Source: Hyphomicrobium facile (GTDB taxonomy: Bacteria; Pseudomonadota; Alphaproteobacteria; Rhizobiales; Hyphomicrobiaceae). Taken from it: DNA of 64,000 nucleotides. This document shows positions 17,253 through 26,362 of this stretch, one piece after another (positions within the stretch are counted from its first letter, which is position 1; each line of letters opens with the position of its first letter). The stretch covers positions 434,001-498,000 of the forward strand of contig NZ_FPCH01000002.1 in NCBI RefSeq assembly GCF_900116175.1, written 5' to 3'. The notes beneath the pieces were generated by a model. It was not told the origin of the DNA and did not search any database. It saw only the letters and a list, made by a program, of their open reading frames with translations. The translations under genes and the position numbers were made by a program.

Positions 17253-18353
17253 ATGAATACAGTTTCAAATATCGAAGCGGCGTGTGTAGCGTCTTCGAGT
17301 TTTGACGATCAATTTCGAGTGCCGTCAGTCTCTGTCATCCTGACGAATTACAACTATTTGAGCTTCGTCAAAGCTGCCATCGAGTCTGTGGCACGACAAA
17401 CCTATCCACATTTCGAATGTATAATAGTCGATGATCGCTCCCGCGATGGGTCGGCCGAGTTCATCACGACATTCCTACGCGAACTTAATGACGATCGGTT
17501 CCGCTTTATCCGATTGGGCTCCAATCTTGGTCAAATGGGCGCGATGCTTGCCGGGCTTGAGAATTCGTCTGGCGTGTTTGTGAGTTTTCTTGACGCGGAT
17601 GATGTCCTATTGCCCAACTTTTTGGAAGTTCATATTCGTGCGCATCTAAATTCTTCGTTTTCCGCGGGCATCACGGCCTCGGACAGTTACCAGATCGATG
17701 AGGACGGGCAAATACTTGAATCGACCTTCCATATGTTGGCTAAAAATAGGACGCCGGATTCAAGCTCTGCTTCCAAGCTCATCCCCGTTACGGCGGTTCC
17801 GGTTTCCGTGTCGACCGCAGTTGAGCGCCATCCAAGCGCTCAGATGGAGTTCCTCTATCTCGAAAGGGGCGTTGCCGGCTGGAATACTTCCGCATGCTCT
17901 TCGCTAATGTTTCGACGCGATCTTCTGCGTTTGATTTTGCCGCAAAACATTGGTCCCTTCCGGATCTGTGCCGACTATTTCTTTGCAACCCTCGGTCATT
18001 TAATTTCCGGCACGATTATTGTGTCGGAGCCGCTGGTAGGGTGGAGGCTTCATCGGAAGAATAATTTCAGCAAGAATGCAATTATCGGTGGCCGATATAT
18101 GCCCGCCACGTTCGATCGGTCCAGCGCATTGAATTTCGAGATAGCAAGATATGTGATGACCAACTTTGACCGACTTTCTCCCGTGATCGGAGCAACGTTA
18201 TGCAAAGATATCGTAAGGAGATTTGTCTCGAAGAAGCGTTTATACAAAGCCACAAAAGGTGCGAATTCGTTTCGGAGATATATGGGGAGCGGCAGCGACA
18301 GGAAATTCTGGTGGAAGTATGCAGTGTACCATCGGTATATAAAAAGGCACTGA
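17253..18353 (+). CDS. Family 2 glycosyltransferase
   Basis: A 366-residue cytoplasmic or membrane-associated GT-A enzyme. The GT2 domain starts near residue 25 (SVSVILTNYNYLSFVKAAIESV), with the nucleotide-binding VDDRSRDGS at about 63-71 and the DxD region FLDADDVLLPNF near 110. The C-terminal 100 residues are basic and Tyr-rich, with no transmembrane span. It probably adds a sugar to a cell-surface glycan. ATG 17253 follows GAGGGA; an in-frame TTG nine codons earlier is less likely. It heads four same-strand genes of low GC (a sample line, 18361-18420, has 22 G/C in 60), unlike the flanks. Confidence 0.88.
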   Translation: MNTVSNIEAACVASSSFDDQFRVPSVSVILTNYNYLSFVKAAIESVARQTYPHFECIIVDDRSRDGSAEFITTFLRELNDDRFRFIRLGSNLGQMGAMLAGLENSSGVFVSFLDADDVLLPNFLEVHIRAHLNSSFSAGITASDSYQIDEDGQILESTFHMLAKNRTPDSSSASKLIPVTAVPVSVSTAVERHPSAQMEFLYLERGVAGWNTSACSSLMFRRDLLRLILPQNIGPFRICADYFFATLGHLISGTIIVSEPLVGWRLHRKNNFSKNAIIGGRYMPATFDRSSALNFEIARYVMTNFDRLSPVIGATLCKDIVRRFVSKKRLYKATKGANSFRRYMGSGSDRKFWWKYAVYHRYIKRH

Positions 18354-18359
18354 GGCGAC

Positions 18360-18971
18360 ATGATCGATATGAATATTCCTGGTCAGATGAATTATGCGGA
18401 GTTGGATTTTCTTCAAACTCTGGCCCGCAAAGTTCCATCAAAAGGCGTCGTCGTGGAATTGGGTTCATTGTACGGGCGTTCATCATTCACTTGGGGAACT
18501 TCCGTAGATCCAAGCGTAAGCGTGTATTGCATTGATCCGTGGGAGCGCGACGGATGGATAATGGACTTGGTTGAAAAGTGTATTCCTAGTTGCCCGCCTT
18601 TTGGTCATGAGGCTTTTCGGCGTTTTACTCGCGGAATTCCGACGATAATGCCCATCATCGGGAGAAGTCCAGATGATGTCAGAAATTGGACTCGCGCGGT
18701 GGATGTTTATTTTGATGATAGCATGCACCACAATCCGTATTTCAGAGATAATTTGTATTTCTGGTTGGCCTTCATGAAGCCCGGTGGAATTATGTGTGGG
18801 CACGACTATTGCGCGAAATGGCCTGACGTTTGTGATGAAGTTGACCTGCTTGCCGAGAAGCTAGGTGCGTCGGTGGGCGTCGTGAATTCGGTCTGGTGGT
18901 TAGAGCTCCCTCAGAAATTGCCTGTGAAGTTTCAATTCAAAAAGTTCATGTCAAAGTTTGGTCTAGCATGA
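18360..18971 (+). CDS. Class I SAM-dependent methyltransferase (Methyltransf_24-like)
   Basis: A 203-residue protein with SAM-binding motif I as VVVELGSLYGRSSF (about 29-42) and an acidic strand end in VYCIDPWERDG. VDVYFDDSMHHNPYFRDNLYFWLAFMKPGGIMCGHDY is typical of the CmcI/Methyltransf_24 group, where the acidic and His residues may bind a metal. These enzymes often methylate sugars or glycan tips. It starts 6 bp after the GT2 stop, and its own stop overlaps the next ATG (ATGA), so translation is coupled. Confidence 0.8.
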   Translation: MIDMNIPGQMNYAELDFLQTLARKVPSKGVVVELGSLYGRSSFTWGTSVDPSVSVYCIDPWERDGWIMDLVEKCIPSCPPFGHEAFRRFTRGIPTIMPIIGRSPDDVRNWTRAVDVYFDDSMHHNPYFRDNLYFWLAFMKPGGIMCGHDYCAKWPDVCDEVDLLAEKLGASVGVVNSVWWLELPQKLPVKFQFKKFMSKFGLA

Positions 18972-19870
18972 TAAAAACTGCTGTTGTTTTCGCCACTGAC
19001 GAAGTCTTCGCACCCCTAGCAAAAGGTCTTGTACTAAGTATCATTTCAACCACGAGAACCGATGAGTTTGCGTTGAACATGGTGGACATTGGTTGCTCGC
19101 CGTCTACCTTGTCGTGGATGCAAGAAAATGGTGTGTCCGTAGCACAATTTCGTCGAGATAAATTCCTCAGATCGGGCAAAGCGCCGTTAAAACCCTATCA
19201 GGATGCTCAATTGTGTCGGCCGTTTCTGCCAAATCTATTTCCCAATTTCGATGTCTACCTGTGGTCGGATTCCGATATCTGGATACAGTCACCTGATTCG
19301 CTACGTCTTTACAGGGATTTGGCAGCTCAGAATAAGGGGAAACTCATTGTTTCCCCTCTTGTCGATGTGTCGTATAGATATTTTTATTCCAATTGCACCG
19401 AGTTTAGTGGTTATAATTATCAATGGTATCGAGATACTTACGGACACACTCTTGCGAGTACGTACGCTAATAAAGCGGTGCTTAGCTCTGGTTTGTTTGG
19501 ACTCCATTCGGAGAGCGATTATTGGGATCGGTGGGCCTCCGAAGTAAGCAGAATCGTGCAGCGTGAATACGAGTCGCACCATTCTTTGCATTTGGCGGAG
19601 CAAACCGCTTTGAACTATCTCGCATACTCAACGGACCAATTTCTCCCCGTTTCGGCGATGCATAATTACAATTGCCATATGGGAGAGTTGGTGAGAAAGG
19701 GCGCTAGCGTTTTGGTGAACGTAGCGCCATATCCGGCGGTGGGAGTTATTCATCTTACCTATGCGAGCAAGATGATTGGTAGCTATATCGAAAATGGGCT
19801 ATTGTACGATCGCGGAAATTATCTCTCGTTAGAGGAAATAGAGCGTCTAAAGCGCATCGGGCATTACTAG
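18968..19870 (+). CDS. Putative GT-A-fold glycosyltransferase
   Basis: A 300-residue protein beginning MIKTAVVFATDEVFAPLAKG, the first beta strand of a nucleotide-diphospho-sugar transferase. DVYLWSDSDIWIQ places a DxD metal motif at 101-103. LSSGLFGLH and HLAEQTALNYLAY, then a late His (VGVIHLTY), follow the order seen in GT8-like enzymes, though the family is not certain. The ATG overlaps the preceding stop (ATGA); a longer frame from 18896 lies in the previous gene and is rejected. It shares the low GC of the island. Confidence 0.65.
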   Translation: MIKTAVVFATDEVFAPLAKGLVLSIISTTRTDEFALNMVDIGCSPSTLSWMQENGVSVAQFRRDKFLRSGKAPLKPYQDAQLCRPFLPNLFPNFDVYLWSDSDIWIQSPDSLRLYRDLAAQNKGKLIVSPLVDVSYRYFYSNCTEFSGYNYQWYRDTYGHTLASTYANKAVLSSGLFGLHSESDYWDRWASEVSRIVQREYESHHSLHLAEQTALNYLAYSTDQFLPVSAMHNYNCHMGELVRKGASVLVNVAPYPAVGVIHLTYASKMIGSYIENGLLYDRGNYLSLEEIERLKRIGHY

Positions 19871-19880
19871 GAATTTGCGG

Positions 19881-20606
19881 ATGGTGGACTACACAAATGC
19901 ACTAAATATTCTGACGGACACAATAAAAGAGGCGACTGATTCCACGGTCCAGGCTGGTCCATTTAAGGGGATGAAGCTTCCCGACGATAGTTCGTGGTAC
20001 GGAGGTGATGTTCTTCCAAAGTTGCTCGGAGTGTACGAGTCGGAAATCCAACTTGCTGTTGAAGATTTCATTAGAAGGCCCGCGGATCTCGTAGTTAACT
20101 TGGGATGTGCGGAGGGGTATTATGCTGTCGGGCTGGCGCGTCGGCTTAATTGCCCCGTGTACGCCATAGATAAGAGTGAGAAGGCGATCGAGGTTTCTCT
20201 GAAAGCAGCTGAGTTGAATGGTGTCGCCGACAAGATTCGGCTGAAATGCTCAACAGCTCGATTCAGGCAAATCTCAGGCCTGTTAAGTAACGCTGACCGT
20301 CCTTGCCTTCTGGTGGATTGCGAAGGCGGAGAAAAGGACATTTTCTTTGTTGACGCCGATTTTAGGGTTTTCGAGCGTTCTCAAATCATCATCGAATGCC
20401 ACGAGCACGTGGAGAAGAACATCGCTTCCAAACTGATCGACCGCCTCATCCCGTCTCACGAGTGCCGCCTAATTCGACAGGGTTCGCGCAACCCGCATGA
20501 ATTGCCTCATCTCGCAAATGTTTCCGAAGCAATTAAGTGGCTCGCTATATCGGAAAATAGGCCCGAAACTATGCAATGGTTAGTCGCTCATCCTAGGCCC
20601 AGATGA
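19881..20606 (+). CDS. FkbM-like or class I SAM-dependent methyltransferase
   Basis: A 241-residue protein with motif I as LVVNLGCAEGYYAVGLAR (about 72-89), the following acidic strand VYAIDKSEKAIE, and a later CLLVDCEGGEKDIFF that matches the FkbM pattern (D.EG.E). These enzymes often O-methylate sugars. ATG 19881 is preceded by AGGAA and lies 10 bp after the glycosyltransferase stop. It is the last gene of the AT-rich unit; the alternation of two transferases and two methyltransferases suggests synthesis of a methylated surface glycan. Confidence 0.75.
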   Translation: MVDYTNALNILTDTIKEATDSTVQAGPFKGMKLPDDSSWYGGDVLPKLLGVYESEIQLAVEDFIRRPADLVVNLGCAEGYYAVGLARRLNCPVYAIDKSEKAIEVSLKAAELNGVADKIRLKCSTARFRQISGLLSNADRPCLLVDCEGGEKDIFFVDADFRVFERSQIIIECHEHVEKNIASKLIDRLIPSHECRLIRQGSRNPHELPHLANVSEAIKWLAISENRPETMQWLVAHPRPR

Positions 20607-20940
20607 TTTTGTAGTTTAGGCGTAATCACTGTAGGTAGGTTATCGGAGCGGGCGCGGACATACCTGCCCGTCAATCTGCGAGAAGGCCCATGAGTTGTAA
20701 ATCAATGGCCATTCCGACCTTCTAAGCCAAACATCTACCGCCTCGCATCTATGGCTTAATCGATATGTTTGAACGGAAGCAGTCCGCTGACTTTTAATCA
20801 GCGTGTCCACAGTTCGAGCCCGTATTCATCCACCAATGCCTTGCGTGCTTTCACGGAGGGGAAGGATCAGCTCCGACGCGATTCCGCTTTTTGATCTGTA
20901 ATGCAGGCACCGCCCGCATATCGTTCGATGTCGTATAAGT
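20607..20940. other. Right flank of the AT-rich island, carrying a tRNA-like scar
   Basis: A 334-bp non-coding stretch between the last island gene and the convergent RND permease gene. Its only recognisable element is the degenerate tRNA-Lys-like sequence described separately. No integrase is present. Confidence 0.6.
20779..20835 (+). pseudogene. Degenerate tRNA-Lys(TTT)-like fragment
   Basis: The sequence holds a perfect tRNA-Lys anticodon arm (GCTGA, loop CTTTTAA with anticodon TTT, TCAGC), a 5-nt variable loop, a T-loop TTCGAGC and a 3' ACCA end at the correct distance. The T stem pairs at only 3 of 5 positions, and no 5' acceptor strand or D arm fits upstream. It is therefore not a functional tRNA but the 3' half of one, as left when an element integrates into or is excised from a tRNA gene. 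Confidence 0.6.
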
Positions 20941-23900
20941 TTAAGCTGACGGAGCTCCTGTTGGTTTTGGCGCATGAGCCCCCTTTTCTTGCGTATTGGC
21001 TCCGGGTGCGAGCGTTCGGACCAGCACGTAGAAGACGGGCGTGAAGATCAGGCCGAAGAACGTGACACCGAGCATCCCTGAGAAAACCGCCGTTCCGAGC
21101 GATTGCCGCATCTCGGCGCCGGCGCCTTCCGCGAAGACCAGCGGCACAACGCCAAGGATGAAGGCGAGCGACGTCATCAGAATGGGACGGAGCCGGGTCC
21201 GAGCGGCTTCGACGGCTGCGTCCACACGCGATAGCCCGTTATCCTCGCCCTGCTTTGCGAACTCGACGATCAGAATGGCATTTTTGGCGGCGAGACCAAC
21301 GAGGACGATGAGGCCGATTTCGACGAGGACGTTGCGATCGAGTCCGCGAAGATTGACACCGATCATCGCTGCGAGAATGCACATCGGCACAATAAGAATG
21401 ACCGCCAACGGCAGCAGCCAGCTTTCGTAGAGGGCTGACAGCAACAGGAATACGAACACGACCGACAAGCCAAACGCCAAGATCGCCGTATTGCCCGCAA
21501 GCTTCTCCTGAAGAGCGATTTCCGTCCACTCGAAGCCGAAACCCTGCGGCAAAACCTTGTCGGCTATTTGCTCCATCGTGGCGATCGCGGTGCCCGTCGA
21601 GTAACCCCGGGCAAGCTGAACTTGCACTTCGGCGGATGGGTAAAGATTGTAGCGCGGAACGCGATAGGCGCCGGTTGTGTCCTGGAAGGTCGCGACTGAG
21701 CCGATAGGGACCATGTCGCCGTCGTTGTTTCGCGTCTTCAGATTGGAAACGTCGCGCAGCGATAGCCGGAACGGATTGTCGGCCTGCGCCGTCACGCGAT
21801 AGGTGCGGCCGAGGATGTTGAAGTCGTTGATGAAGGCCGACCCCATATAGACCGACAGCGTTTCGAACACGCGGCTGATGGGAACGCCGAGCTGCTCAGC
21901 CTTCGTCCGGTCGATGTCGGCATAGACTTCGGGCGTCCGCACATTGAAGAGCGTGAAGGCCTGTGTGAAGCCCGGCATTTGGCCGGTCGTGCCAGCCATG
22001 GCCCAGGCTGCGCCTTCCAGGGCCGGCAGCCCCCGGCCCGCTTTGTCCTGAACATATCCTTTGAGACCGCCGCCCGTGCCGATGCCCGGGACGGATGGCG
22101 GTTCAAGAACGAATATGAAGGCGTCCTTGATCGACGCCATCTGCTGGCGGAGGTCGGCGAGAATGGCGTCTTTCGTCAGGCCGCTCGCGATCCGCTCCTC
22201 GAAAGGCGCGAGCGCTACGAACACGACGCCGGTGTTTGGCGCGTTCGTGAACGTGGCGCCGTCGAATCCGACGAATTCAACGGCATTCGTTACACCCGGA
22301 CGCTTCATGATCATCTCGGAAGCACGCCGCACCACAGCGTCGGTCCGGCTCAAGGTCGATCCTGGGGGAAGCTGGAAGACTGTAATGAAGTAGGCACGGT
22401 CGAGCTGCGGGATCAGGCCCGTCGGGGTCGAGGTCAGGCGCTCGTATGTGACATAGAGCAATCCGGCGTAAACAATGAGCAGGACTACGCCGATGCGGAT
22501 CAGATGGCGCGCCAGCCAAGCATAACCGTTCGAAAGCGCCCCAAAAGCCCAGTTGAAGCCAGCAAAGAACCAGCGGACCGGAGCGCCGATCACGTTCCCG
22601 ATCGAGCCCTTTTGGGGGGTGCGATGCGTATGCGGTTTCAACAACAAGGCCGCCATCGCTGGCGACAGCGTCAGCGAAACCAAAAGCGAAATGGCTGTTG
22701 ATGCCGCAATGGTAATCGCGAATTGCTTGAAGAACGAGCCTTGTAGCCCGGTGATGAAAGCCGTCGGCAGAAAGACGCCAATCAGCACCAAGGAAATTGC
22801 GAGCAGCGCGCCGCCGACTTCGTCCATCGTCTTATGGGCGGCCTCCTTGGGAGACATGCCGGCTGCGATGTAGCGCTCGACGTTCTCGACGACGACGATA
22901 GCGTCGTCAACGACGATACCGATAGCCAGAACCAGCCCGAACAACGACAGCGTGTTGAACGTGATTCCGACCAAGCTCATGATGAAGAACGTGCCGATCA
23001 GCGACACCGGAATTGCCAGGATCGGAATGATCGCCGCGCGCCACGTCTGCAGGAACAAAATCACGACGAGGACGACCAGCACGAGAGCTTCCGCCAGCGT
23101 GTGGATCACGGCGTCGATCGAGAACTGGATGAACTCGGTCGGATTATAGACGACCGTATAGCCGACGCCCGGCGGGAAATCCTTTTTCAGATGCTCCATC
23201 GCACCTTTAACGGCCGCGGCAGTCGCAAGGGCGTTGGAGCCGGGCTTCTGGAAGATAACGAGAGCCGTCGCCGTCTTATTGTTGAGATAGGCGTTGACCG
23301 TGTAATCCTGCGAACCCAGTTCCACGCGCGCTATGTCTCTGACACGCACCACCGAACCGTCGGGCTCGGCATGAACCACGATGTCTTCGAACTGATCCGT
23401 CGAGACGAGACGCCCGAGGGTCTTGACGTTGATCGTGAACGCGCCGTCGGAGGTCGCCGGCGGCTGGTTTATCGACCCTGCTGCGACCTGAAGGTTGGCG
23501 GCCTGCAGAGCCGACACGACCTCGCCGGCGGTCAGACCGCGCGACGCGACTTTGTCGGGATCGAGCCAAATCCGCATCGAGTAGTCGCGTGCGCCAAGCA
23601 CGTTGACGTCTCCCACGCCGTCGATACGCGTCAGCACGTCTTTCACATAAAGCGTCGCGTAGTTCGAAATGTACTGCTGATCCCGCGTGCCATCGGGCGA
23701 GGTCATGTGCACGACCATCATCAGATCGGGCGAAGCTTTGCGCACCGAGATGCCGAGCCGGCGTACATCCTCAGGCAACCGCGGTTCGGCAACGGCGACC
23801 CGGTTCTGCACGAGAACCTGCGCTTCATCGACGTTCGTGCCGGGCTTGAAAACGACGTTGATCGTCAACAGCCCGTCGCCGGTGGATTGCGAATTTATAT

Positions 23901-24135
23901 AGAGCATGTTGTCGACGCCATTGACCTCCTGCTCAATGGGCGTGGCGACTGTTTCTGCGATCACCTGGGCAGACGCGCCCGGATACGTCGCGTGAATGGC
24001 GACGGTCGGGGGCGCAATGTCCGGATATTCTGCGATCGGCAGCAGTTGCACCGAAATGAGCCCGAGGATCGTAATGATCATCGACACCACGGCCGCGAAG
24101 ATCGGCCGGTCAATAAAGAAATGTGAGAGGCGCAT
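20941..24135 (-). CDS. RND multidrug efflux permease (HAE1 family), second copy
   Basis: A 1064-residue AcrB/MexB-type pump starting MRLSHFFIDRPIFAAVVSMI, the standard family N-terminus. The proton-relay motif [21 protein letters not shown] lies near residue 405, and the pore-domain and second-half helix features are complete. The start is ATG 24135; the frame open 43 codons further upstream encodes Arg/Ser-rich sequence and belongs to the region after the adaptor gene. It follows the adaptor by 28 bp. Compared with the pump at 7391 it is clearly a separate paralogue. No outer-membrane factor is nearby. Confidence 0.93.
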   Translation of the reverse strand: MRLSHFFIDRPIFAAVVSMIITILGLISVQLLPIAEYPDIAPPTVAIHATYPGASAQVIAETVATPIEQEVNGVDNMLYINSQSTGDGLLTINVVFKPGTNVDEAQVLVQNRVAVAEPRLPEDVRRLGISVRKASPDLMMVVHMTSPDGTRDQQYISNYATLYVKDVLTRIDGVGDVNVLGARDYSMRIWLDPDKVASRGLTAGEVVSALQAANLQVAAGSINQPPATSDGAFTINVKTLGRLVSTDQFEDIVVHAEPDGSVVRVRDIARVELGSQDYTVNAYLNNKTATALVIFQKPGSNALATAAAVKGAMEHLKKDFPPGVGYTVVYNPTEFIQFSIDAVIHTLAEALVLVVLVVILFLQTWRAAIIPILAIPVSLIGTFFIMSLVGITFNTLSLFGLVLAIGIVVDDAIVVVENVERYIAAGMSPKEAAHKTMDEVGGALLAISLVLIGVFLPTAFITGLQGSFFKQFAITIAASTAISLLVSLTLSPAMAALLLKPHTHRTPQKGSIGNVIGAPVRWFFAGFNWAFGALSNGYAWLARHLIRIGVVLLIVYAGLLYVTYERLTSTPTGLIPQLDRAYFITVFQLPPGSTLSRTDAVVRRASEMIMKRPGVTNAVEFVGFDGATFTNAPNTGVVFVALAPFEERIASGLTKDAILADLRQQMASIKDAFIFVLEPPSVPGIGTGGGLKGYVQDKAGRGLPALEGAAWAMAGTTGQMPGFTQAFTLFNVRTPEVYADIDRTKAEQLGVPISRVFETLSVYMGSAFINDFNILGRTYRVTAQADNPFRLSLRDVSNLKTRNNDGDMVPIGSVATFQDTTGAYRVPRYNLYPSAEVQVQLARGYSTGTAIATMEQIADKVLPQGFGFEWTEIALQEKLAGNTAILAFGLSVVFVFLLLSALYESWLLPLAVILIVPMCILAAMIGVNLRGLDRNVLVEIGLIVLVGLAAKNAILIVEFAKQGEDNGLSRVDAAVEAARTRLRPILMTSLAFILGVVPLVFAEGAGAEMRQSLGTAVFSGMLGVTFFGLIFTPVFYVLVRTLAPGANTQEKGAHAPKPTGAPSA

Positions 24136-24163
24136 CGGGCTTTCGGCGTCTGGGGGCTGAGAA

Positions 24164-25357
24164 CTAGTTCTGGGCGGTTTTCTCGACGGGCTTGATCGTT
24201 CCGTTCGTTGGCGCGACTTTCGTTCCCGGGCGTACAGCGGGATTTGCGACGCCCTCGATGACAACGCGATCGTCGGCCTTGAGACCGGCCTTGATGACGC
24301 GCAGGCCCTCGTACATCTGACCGAGCGTTACCGGAGTCGCGGCGATGACGTCGTCGGCGTTGACCGTGTAGACGATCTTGCGGGCTTGATCGGAGATGAT
24401 GGCCGTATCGGGTATCAAGAAGGCGTCGACATCGCCGCCATAAAGCGCGATCCGGGCGAACAGCCCAGGTGTCAGTAGATCGTCCTTATTGCTGAGGATC
24501 GCTCGGCCGCGGATGGTGCCGGATCGCTGGTTGAAGGCGTTGTCGACAAAATCCATGACGCCCTCATGCGACCACTCGCTTTCGTCGGCGAGCTTGACGC
24601 GGACCGGATTGGCTGCGACCCGCGATGAAGGGCGGACGCCGGACTGATTGAGCCGGGCGTAGCGCATATAATCCGCTTCAGATGCATCGAAGACGAAGTG
24701 GATGGGGTCGGTTGTGACGATTGTCGCCATCAATGTCGAATTGACCTGACCGCCGAGAACGAGGTTGCCTACATCGATTTTCTTATCCGAGATTCGACCG
24801 GAAATCGGTGCGCGCACTTCGGCCCATTCGAGGTTGAGTTGGGCTGACCTAAGCTGAGCCGCAGCTGACATAACCTGTGCCTCAGCGACACCCAAAGTCG
24901 ACCTTCGCTGCTCGAATACCTGCTCGCTGAGTGCCTTCGATTCGACCAACGGCGCGGCGCGATCGACATCGGCCTTTGCGAAGTCGACTTGCGCCTTGGC
25001 GCGTGCGACCTCGGCTTTTGCCGACTCGACGGCGATCTCGAAGGGACGTTTATCGAGAGTGAAGAGAAGGTCTCCTTGCTTGACCGTCGACCCTTCCTTG
25101 AAATTCACCTGGTCCACATACCCGCTGACGCGGGGCCTCAGCTCGACGCGGGCCACGGCTTCGAAGCGGCCGGGATATTCGTCCCAGGTCTTGATGTGCT
25201 TCAAAAGGGGCGTTGCGACTGTGACGGGAAATGCCGGTGGCGCAGTCTGGGAGCGAGCCGGATCGGCTTGCGAAGTCATGAATGCGATCGCGACCATTAA
25301 AGCCATAGCAACGCTGTGACGGCATTGAGAATTGTGGCGCGAAATGCCGGTTTGCAT
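24164..25357 (-). CDS. RND efflux periplasmic adaptor, second copy
   Basis: A 397-residue AcrA/MexA-like membrane fusion protein: signal peptide with core SVAMALMVAIAFMTS, lipoyl half RVELRPRVSGYVDQVNFKEGS, alpha-hairpin rich in Ala/Lys/Glu, second lipoyl half WAEVRAPISGRISDKKIDVGN, and beta-barrel with IALYGGDVDAFLIPDTAI. It pairs with the pump 28 bp downstream. ATG 25357 is chosen for the signal peptide; a GTG 18 codons upstream is possible. The ribosome site is weak. Confidence 0.9.
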   Translation of the reverse strand: MQTGISRHNSQCRHSVAMALMVAIAFMTSQADPARSQTAPPAFPVTVATPLLKHIKTWDEYPGRFEAVARVELRPRVSGYVDQVNFKEGSTVKQGDLLFTLDKRPFEIAVESAKAEVARAKAQVDFAKADVDRAAPLVESKALSEQVFEQRRSTLGVAEAQVMSAAAQLRSAQLNLEWAEVRAPISGRISDKKIDVGNLVLGGQVNSTLMATIVTTDPIHFVFDASEADYMRYARLNQSGVRPSSRVAANPVRVKLADESEWSHEGVMDFVDNAFNQRSGTIRGRAILSNKDDLLTPGLFARIALYGGDVDAFLIPDTAIISDQARKIVYTVNADDVIAATPVTLGQMYEGLRVIKAGLKADDRVVIEGVANPAVRPGTKVAPTNGTIKPVEKTAQN

Positions 25358-26362
25358 CTTATGAAATCCGCATCTGCAAAAGATCGAACTGAGAGGACGA
25401 GCGCTTTCCACATTGCACAGTTAGGCAAGGAAGTCTGCATGCTGATTACAATTTATGCGATGTGAACGATCAAAGTACACCGCCGTAGAGATCACGCAAC
25501 ATGGTTCGAACACGAAGCTCTTCGATTAAGGCGAGGAAAGGTGCGTAGAAGTCAGCGAACGGTCATAGGCTCCAACAGAAAGCAATAACGCGAACCGCCG
25601 GACACGGAACCGATAAGGTCCTCCGCAAATCGTGGTGGATGCGGATAAGGCGCTTCGACGGTTGAGCTGATCTGCTTCGAGGCTGAGCCGTTGGCTTTTG
25701 AGGCGACCGAATGGGTCCGCTCCTCATCCCAATGCGGTTCTAAAGGCGATTTGCCCGCTCGCCGCGTTTGAAACCGAGCTGACTTCGGCTAATGGGATCG
25801 ACTGCCAAGGCTGGTTCCGCCGGGAATCCTCGATCGCGACTCAGTCAACACAATATTTCACGGATAGATTACGATAATCATGCTTGCGTTTCGGCTGACG
25901 TCCGATCCTGCGGGATTCGTCATTCGAGCGGAAATCCCGGGCGTTATCCAAAACTAAACGAGGAAACTCAGCGCCTCGCGATGCGCGTCCGAGCCACATG
26001 CAGATCTCGATTGACAGAGACGTCCATGATCTCCCTGCACTAACTCCCAAATCGATTTGCGCTCGCTTCGGGCCGCACGGATGACAGCGGCTTTCTGCAT
26101 GAAATTCAGGCGTTCTTTGCACAAGCATTGAGCTTGACGCGATCCATCAATTGCCAAAAGTTGGAGCGTTCACTTGAGCGTCTGCTCTCATCACTCTGGG
26201 TGAGCGCTCGACCACGATGAGAGCAGTCGGCCGCACAGAGTCGTCCACTGCATGAATGTCCAGAACGAGCGGGGTAAACCGGCAGACTGCGCCCCAGACG
26301 CGAGACAAATCACATGATCCGAGCTGCTCGGATGCGCTAACGCACAGGATAAGCTGTCCTAC
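25358..26362. other. Long intergenic region between divergent RND and LysR units
   Basis: About 1 kb with no supported gene. Frames at 25792-26043 (plus) and 25841-26157 (minus) show no family character and no ribosome site. An 11-bp inverted repeat at 26182-26226 is the only clear structure. The promoters of the RND pair (leftward) and of the LysR gene (rightward) must lie here. Confidence 0.5.
26182..26226. repeat. Perfect 11-bp inverted repeat upstream of lysR
   Basis: CTGCTCTCATC at 26182-26192 is repeated in inverted form (GATGAGAGCAG) at 26216-26226, 23 bp apart. The spacer contains the small palindrome GAGCGCTC. It lies 137 bp before the LysR start, so it could be an operator with two half sites, or a hairpin ending some upstream transcript; no T-run follows. 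Confidence 0.55.

Noticed and set aside
20760-20835. A functional tRNA-Lys
   Set aside because: The T stem pairs at only 3 of 5 positions, and no acceptor or D arm can be formed upstream; only a fragment is supported.
22834-24126. A 430-codon plus-strand frame opposite the second RND permease
   Set aside because: Antisense shadow caused by high GC; the product is Arg/His/Asp-rich without any family, while the opposite strand encodes a complete pump.
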